Positions 6,521 through 7,570 of a stretch of 7,570 bases of DNA are shown piece after piece. The first letter of the stretch is position 1. Every line of letters begins with the position of its first letter. Made by a program: the position numbers and the translations under genes. Source of the stretch: Methanoregula sp. (GTDB lineage: Archaea > Halobacteriota > Methanomicrobia > Methanomicrobiales > Methanospirillaceae). The stretch covers positions 2,685 to 10,254 of the forward strand of contig PMKW01000171.1 of NCBI GenBank assembly GCA_003157895.1, written 5' to 3'. The notes beneath the pieces were generated by a model. That model was given only the letters and a program-made list of their open reading frames with translations. It searched no databases and was not told where the DNA came from.

Positions 6521-6634
6521 TGCGACAGACCCGGGTTACCGGTAATACGTTGTTATCGCAAGGGGGGGATGCACCGGTGGCGGGGGCGATGCCCCGCGTT
6601 ATGACTTTCTGAATGATTTCTCCGGAGCAGAAAA
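6521..6634 (-). repeat. Structured intergenic repeat, copy D (subtype II)
   Basis: On the minus strand, a short T-run (6631-6635) is followed by CTGCTCCGGAGAAATC and ATTCAGAAAGTCAT. Next is a hairpin: GCGGGGC with GCCCCCGC (plus-strand 6580-6597, one bulged base). Then come seven C, TTGCG, and a terminal arm TGCGA/TCGCA (6521-6525 and 6556-6560) enclosing the palindrome TTACCGGTAA. It begins about 25-30 bases after the lipoprotein stop on the same strand. It aligns along its whole length with copy E and, through the GGAGAAATC box and C-tract-TTGCG, with copies A-C. The T-run next to the lipoprotein stop may also aid termination. Confidence 0.7.
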
Positions 6635-6658
6635 ATATTCATTCGTTTTCTGAACGGT

Positions 6659-7474
6659 TCACGCGATATCCATGGTTTCTATGGACGACATCATCCGCTG
6701 GTTCAGGTCGCGGTAGGTGTCGGCACCTTCCGTATCGGAGATAAAGGCAAACGAGTAGAGGTGGTGCACGGTGACCACCACTTTCTTGGAGTATGCACTG
6801 GGGTAATATCCCGCGGGCAACCGGGCGTCATAGGTAGCGGCCATGGCATTCCCGCTCCTGAAATACTGGTAATTTCCCACGTAATTGGTCGGGAACAGGT
6901 CCGGATACATCTTCTGGAACTCGTTCTTGATCCAGTCGATATTGGGATCAATTTTGAAATTCCCGCTCTGGTAGTCCCTGAAGTCCCGGGTAAAGGCTGC
7001 AAATTTCAGTCTGCCATCGGGACTCGTGAAAACGACAATCCGTGCGGTATCCGCAAACGTATTCTCGTCACCGTAAAAATCGAACGGGCCGTACGACCGT
7101 ACCGCATCTGCATAGCATTCCACCTTCCCGGAGCCAAAAGCCGCCGGGCAGTAGTCCGGGGTATAGGTTGAACTGGTAATAGTCCATGTTGAGGGGTAGT
7201 CAATGCCAAAATCGCTGTCGGAATATTGTAAAAACGTGATCGCATGTATATCGGTCGGATCTGCGGCAGGGGAAGTGGCTGGAACGACCGTCGCAGTCTC
7301 AACGGGTGTCAATAGCGTGAGCGGCGGGGGTGTCACTGCGGTAGCAGCAGGCGTCAGGACCGTTGTTTCCGTTACCAGGGGCGGCTGTGCGGTTTCCTTC
7401 TGACCCGTGCACCCCGCTGTCAGGACGATTCCCAGACAGAGTAAAACGAGAACCAGTGCCGGATAGTTTTTCAT
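6659..7474 (-). CDS. Secreted lipoprotein with PsbP-like domain
   Basis: A predicted 271-residue lipoprotein of unknown function. The N-terminus is a signal peptide, MKNYPALVLVLLCLGIVLT, followed by a lipobox-like TAGC, with the acceptor cysteine at residue 22. Residues 25-72 are a Thr/Pro/Val/Ala-rich linker, probably extended and possibly glycosylated, as in many methanogen surface lipoproteins. The rest (about 78-271) is a globular domain opening with YSDSDFGIDYPSTWTI (84-99), the pattern that starts PsbP-like/DUF1795-type domains; assignment to that fold is tentative. Two cysteines at 109 and 120 could form a disulfide. An in-frame ATG at 7507 would add 11 residues, but the later start gives a canonical signal peptide and has a TATA-like box at the leaderless distance. 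The lipid-anchored protein should face outward from the membrane. No operon partner is visible in the window. Confidence 0.85.
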   Translation of the reverse strand: MKNYPALVLVLLCLGIVLTAGCTGQKETAQPPLVTETTVLTPAATAVTPPPLTLLTPVETATVVPATSPAADPTDIHAITFLQYSDSDFGIDYPSTWTITSSTYTPDYCPAAFGSGKVECYADAVRSYGPFDFYGDENTFADTARIVVFTSPDGRLKFAAFTRDFRDYQSGNFKIDPNIDWIKNEFQKMYPDLFPTNYVGNYQYFRSGNAMAATYDARLPAGYYPSAYSKKVVVTVHHLYSFAFISDTEGADTYRDLNQRMMSSIETMDIA

Positions 7475-7496
7475 ACTGTATCTGATGGCATCAGCA

Positions 7497-7505
7497 GTTT
7501 TAATC
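7497..7505 (-). promoter_or_regulatory. Possible TATA box for the lipoprotein gene
   Basis: The minus strand reads GATTAAAAC, centred 27 bases before the ATG at 7474, the spacing expected for a leaderless archaeal transcript. No Shine-Dalgarno site lies before that ATG. This supports the shorter start over the one at 7507, which overlaps this box. Confidence 0.3.
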
Positions 7506-7519
7506 ATTGTGTTTATCTG

Positions 7520-7570
7520 TCTGGAGAAATCCTCTTTTCACGGGATGATCCCCCCCTTGCGCCAGCCCTG
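7520..7570 (+). repeat. Structured intergenic repeat, copy C (subtype I, cut by window end)
   Basis: GGAGAAATCCTCTTTTCA (7523-7540) is identical to the leading box of copy A. ATGATC, a C-tract and TTGCGCCA follow, the first arm of the outer stem at 7558-7564, then GCCCTG up to the edge. The second half should lie just beyond the window. Unlike the others it sits 5' of its nearest gene, divergent from the lipoprotein gene, so it may follow or precede a gene outside the window. Confidence 0.85.

Noticed and set aside
6271..6634. CRISPR array
   Set aside because: The repeats are few, about 100 bases long, in mixed orientation and separated by irregular spacing; there are no regular spacers and no cas genes.
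6185..6658. tRNA or other known RNA gene in the kup-lipoprotein gap
   Set aside because: No cloverleaf with T-arm GTTC and matching acceptor ends could be drawn; the palindromes are explained by the repeat elements.

Overview
This window most likely comes from a methanogenic archaeon of the Methanomicrobiales, perhaps near Methanoregula. The inference rests on an archaeal-type TraB/PrgY membrane protein, a short lipoprotein with a Thr/Pro-rich linker, moderately high GC, Shine-Dalgarno sites of the GAGGT/AGGGA type, and some AT-rich boxes about 27 bases ahead of starts that suggest leaderless transcription. The species assignment is inference; no ribosomal RNA or marker gene is present.

Layout from left to right. 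Bases 1-109 hold a structured repeat element (copy A, minus). A TraB-family protein follows (115-1320, minus). Next comes a 331-base non-coding gap with a nested inverted repeat, then a TrkH-type potassium transporter subunit (1652-3145, minus). A 112-base divergent promoter region separates it from an AI-2E/PerM-family transporter (3258-4298, plus). A KUP-family potassium transporter (4370-6184, plus) lies 71 bases further on. The 474-base gap 6185-6658 is almost filled by three more repeat elements (copy B plus; copies E and D minus, about 142 bases apart). A lipoprotein gene (6659-7474, minus) follows, and a fifth repeat copy (C, plus) is cut by the window end.

The core genes form a potassium/cation transport locus: TrkH and KUP are two unrelated potassium uptake systems on either side of a PerM-like membrane protein that may also handle ions or small solutes. 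The trkH/perM intergenic region and the perM/kup gap share an ordered composite motif (CCGGTACC, then TGAAAAA, then ACCAT(T)ATCC), which suggests one regulator controls both. No TrkA/KtrA-type gating subunit lies in the window.

The most unusual content is the repeat family. It has a conserved leading box (GGAGAAATC), a C-tract, and a terminal hairpin whose stem sequence changes between subtypes while pairing is kept. Four of the five copies lie downstream of a gene on that gene's strand, or in tandem behind such a copy. The family could be a mobile palindromic repeat, a 3'-end RNA element, or both.
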